From the NCBI GenBank assembly GCA_947460235.1, contig CANHGK010000027.1:1-32196 (forward strand): a stretch of 32,196 bases of DNA. The letters are read 5' to 3'. Under the pieces are notes generated by a model. It did no database searches. It saw nothing but the letters and a program-made list of their open reading frames with translations, and had not been told where the DNA came from. Each line of letters begins with the position of its first letter. The first letter of the stretch is position 1. This DNA is from Paenibacillaceae bacterium. GTDB taxonomy: Bacteria; Bacillota; Bacilli; Paenibacillales; CANHGK01. Below, in pieces: positions 31,001 through 32,196 of the stretch. The position numbers and the translations under genes were made by a program.

Positions 31001-32196
31001 CAACCTGCTCACCGCCAGAAATTGCAATTTCATACGCCGGAAACGACACTACGATTGGTGCTTGGACCAACGTCCAGTTTGCATAAACCGTTGTCGCTTG
31101 TGTGATCTGAACAGTACCAAAATCAAAAGGAAGTGTTCCATTTTGATCTTTGTACCACCCTTTGAAGGTGTATCCTGATTTTGATGGATCTAAAGGTTTT
31201 GAAGCTTTCTTTTTGAAAGCAATCGACTGACTCGTAACTGCGCTTCCACCGCCATTATTAAAATCCACAAGGTAATTTGACAAAGCGATCGTAACACTTA
31301 TCACACCTAAGCCGGAATCAAGTCCGCCTTGATCCGTTACCTTAAATGTAAATTGATCTGATCCCTCTGAACCGGCGTTTGGTGTGTATGTGTAAGCGCC
31401 AGTTGACGCATCTGTGATCGTAACGTTCCCCTTGCTACCTTGCGTCACAATGGCGTACGTCACCGTTTGTTGTTCGATGTCTTGTCCAGATAATGTACCC
31501 GAAGTGACCGTTTCATCGCTGACATTCAACGATCCATTGTTGGCAATTGGAGCTTCATTCACATCTGTAACTGTAATCATGAACTGCTTCTCGTAGTTGT
31601 TTGATCCATCGTTCACATTCACACGGATGCTGTAACTAGATTTCGTTTCATAATCAAAACTCGTAGCGGTTTGTAGCGTCGTTCCGCTGATCGTGAAACT
31701 CGCGTTATCCGTGTCGCCAGTTCCACTAACAAATGTGTACGTGTAGGTGTTGCCTGAATCCACGTCCGTGTTGCTAAATGTTCCGACCGATGTGATGCTT
31801 AGTGAATTTTCGGAAACACTCGAATTGCTTAATGAAAGATTCGTTGGCGCTTCATTAACGTCAGTCACCGTGATTGTGATCTGCTTCTCGTAATCATTCG
31901 ATCCGTCGTTCACATTCACGCGAATGCTGTAACTCGGTTTCGTTTCGTAATCAAAACTTGCCGACGTCACTAACGAAGTCCCACTTATCGTGAAACTCGC
32001 GTTATCCGTGTCGCCAGTTCCACTCACAAATGTGTACGTGTAGGTGTTGCCTGAATCTACGTCCGAATTGCTAAGTGTTCCGATCGATGTGATGCTTGGT
32101 GAATTTTCAGAAACATTCGAATTGCTTAATGAAAGATTCGTTGGCGCTTCGTTGACGTCAAGCACAGTGATCGTGAACTGCTTTTCGTAATCATTC
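28020..32196 (-). CDS. Very large SLH-anchored adhesin-like protein, 5' end outside window
   Basis: The frame is open through the right edge; 1391 C-terminal residues are seen. From the N-terminal side (numbered from 32165): two near-identical 99-residue cadherin-like repeats (2-199), a third related/VCBS-type domain (200-297), a Listeria-Bacteroides (Flg_new/InlB B-repeat type) domain (298-365, GYTFKGWYKD...TTVYANW), four bacterial Ig-like domains (about 395-740, PxISGTT...GxW...LxDGxY), an invasin-type Big_1 domain (745-843), two carboxypeptidase-regulatory-like folds (846-905 with a DFNHDGTIDFE calcium-like loop, 1044-1130) and degenerate SLH segments to the end (about 1187-1381, FKPNKWITRAE, FGPNKFITNKQ, TWTDVPKSNWAYAEIEEAS). 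It is a rod-like surface protein held by the SLH region; the binding target is unknown. Confidence 0.92.
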   Translation of the reverse strand, partial: NDYEKQFTITVLDVNEAPTNLSLSNSNVSENSPSITSIGTLSNSDVDSGNTYTYTFVSGTGDTDNASFTISGTSLVTSASFDYETKPSYSIRVNVNDGSNDYEKQITITVTDVNEAPTNLSLSNSSVSENSLSITSVGTFSNTDVDSGNTYTYTFVSGTGDTDNASFTISGTTLQTATSFDYETKSSYSIRVNVNDGSNNYEKQFMITVTDVNEAPIANNGSLNVSDETVTSGTLSGQDIEQQTVTYAIVTQGSKGNVTITDASTGAYTYTPNAGSEGSDQFTFKVTDQGGLDSGLGVISVTIALSNYLVDFNNGGGSAVTSQSIAFKKKASKPLDPSKSGYTFKGWYKDQNGTLPFDFGTVQITQATTVYANWTLVQAPIVVSFPAYEIAISGGEQVVTNNITPTISGTTNAPNGTLVSITVAGQTGSASVSNGKWSWNVLSGIADGDYIATAKVSNTQGLESTDQQSIQMDATAYRLTIDSMVLNRVTTDKPILTGTTDAPNGSIVSVKVDGKSYEATVAGGNWSIKVTDSLPNGTYTVYASITDSSGNQAIATQLLSVDVKLPSIAIYNAPTILTNDPTPNINGFTDASNGSAMTIEVNGAKYATTVANGKWEVTITTPLADGSYVVNAYVIDLNGKKGSAVPIQLTINTSKAELKIAEEVSALKSDPRPQLYGTTNLQDFVPIIVEVINASESIVSSQKTSTLSGQWSIKPANDLADGTYTVRVSATEPTWKQVITDQLKLSIETKVDYKLTLSASPKEMFADGKSQSMLSAYAVDPKGKPLAGVTIHFTVGQGTLSTNDVTTDEQGVASALLTSPVIEALEPEQIVAKATISTKDNIVEDNVSILLLPAAIEGYVRDAENGQLVEGAKVTISEDFNHDGTIDFEAVRYTSSDGYYTITVPKGNYEYHPVIEFSKKMNGKEIKLSFEQNAQAGDVGEQGKSFLSENTIGGQLLFVDSTSGETVKMNQYSHTDEAPKLSASLVNSDGSSANVEVNPDGSYRVTGVEKGKTYEVLLTVVASTGEELAGTKVKLTVGQEGEIAFSTTLIDPYGIVKDAATGKVISGVHMKLWFADTETNRTHGRTGGSPVILPILAGFKPNDNKMPQFTDVHGEYAWMVFPDADYYITAEKDGYITYDSRNEKRNVAQLPGEDSYIKDGIIHVGQTIVNYDLELDSVSVPIKVPMPTETKVEKHTKYISGYPGAKFKPNKWITRAELAVLLSRWVKQSGYPINQSKPTEKYRDLGHDQLVKVAIESVTKYGFMTHYKKGKFGPNKFITNKQMKEIIHNVLTVLKKQIKNNYHLNELNKYLSGQKMAGTPHVFTSKFLNRAQTVVILNRLFQRGPITNVTKQTWTDVPKSNWAYAEIEEASQDHQFVRQADDHEKLVKAVK
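31569..32162 (-). repeat. Tandem 297-bp cadherin-like repeats
   Basis: Two complete copies (32162-31866 and 31865-31569) encode 99 residues each with 14 differences by eye (86% identity). The 11 codons at 32163-32195 match the end of another copy, so the array continues outside the window. Confidence 0.9.

Noticed and set aside
1-32196. tRNA, rRNA, riboswitch, IS element or prophage genes
   Set aside because: Looked for cloverleaf ends, transposase or integrase motifs and typical riboswitch cores; none was convincing.

Overview
The window looks like a chromosomal segment of a low-to-medium GC, spore-forming Firmicute, most likely in the Paenibacillaceae or a close relative. The signs are S-layer-homology (SLH) surface proteins, a collagen-like Gly-X-Y protein of the spore-surface type, strong AGGAGG ribosome sites, sigma-A-like promoters, a YfiB/YfiC-type ABC exporter pair, an HxlR regulator and a stand-alone IF-3 paralogue. 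I see no rRNA, tRNA, CRISPR array, prophage or insertion sequence. The assignment is from protein style only.

Layout. 1-1635: a coiled-coil protein cut by the left edge, then two abutting gene remnants (the C-terminal SLH part of a surface protein and the N-terminal part of a 7TM-DISM-type sensor) that look joined by a deletion. 1824-2906: a bacterial pentameric ligand-gated ion channel homologue. 2931-3525: a gene-free stretch unusually rich in inverted repeats. 3526-5872: response regulator, histidine kinase and a five-helix membrane protein in one operon; a 22-codon lipoprotein-signal-like ORF and a guanylate-kinase-like gene with an altered P-loop lie divergently. 6843-9687: a collagen-like protein and a GH13 alpha-glucosidase.

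9753-17584 carries a DUF1801 protein, SelO, a heterodimeric ABC exporter and a GH13 lipoprotein. Short relics show that the DUF1801-selO-amylase block once existed twice: a decayed amylase piece follows selO, and decayed DUF1801/selO pieces sit next to the intact amylase. Each locus has kept the part the other lost.

17765-20200 is a compact minus-strand operon with overlapping genes: a P-loop kinase, a small alarmone ((p)ppGpp) synthetase and a soluble MprF-type aminoacyl-lipid synthase domain. On the plus strand follow a possible 48-aa ORF, a leader hairpin with a T-run, and the two-gene carboxynorspermidine/carboxyspermidine pathway (dehydrogenase plus nspC).

23399-32196: a secreted protein of unknown function, a divergent HxlR / DoxX-CDGSH redox-type module (including a 27-aa CDGSH-like mini-protein), an FG-GAP-like protein, an IF-3 paralogue, an LplT-like MFS permease, and the 3' part of a very large SLH-anchored adhesin-like protein with near-identical 297-bp cadherin-like repeats, cut by the right edge.

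Functional themes are the cell surface and envelope (SLH proteins, adhesin, MprF-like enzyme, LplT-like permease, exporter), alpha-glucan use (two GH13 enzymes) and stress or translation control (alarmone synthetase, SelO, IF-3 paralogue, HxlR module). All assignments are from motifs read by eye; no database search was run.
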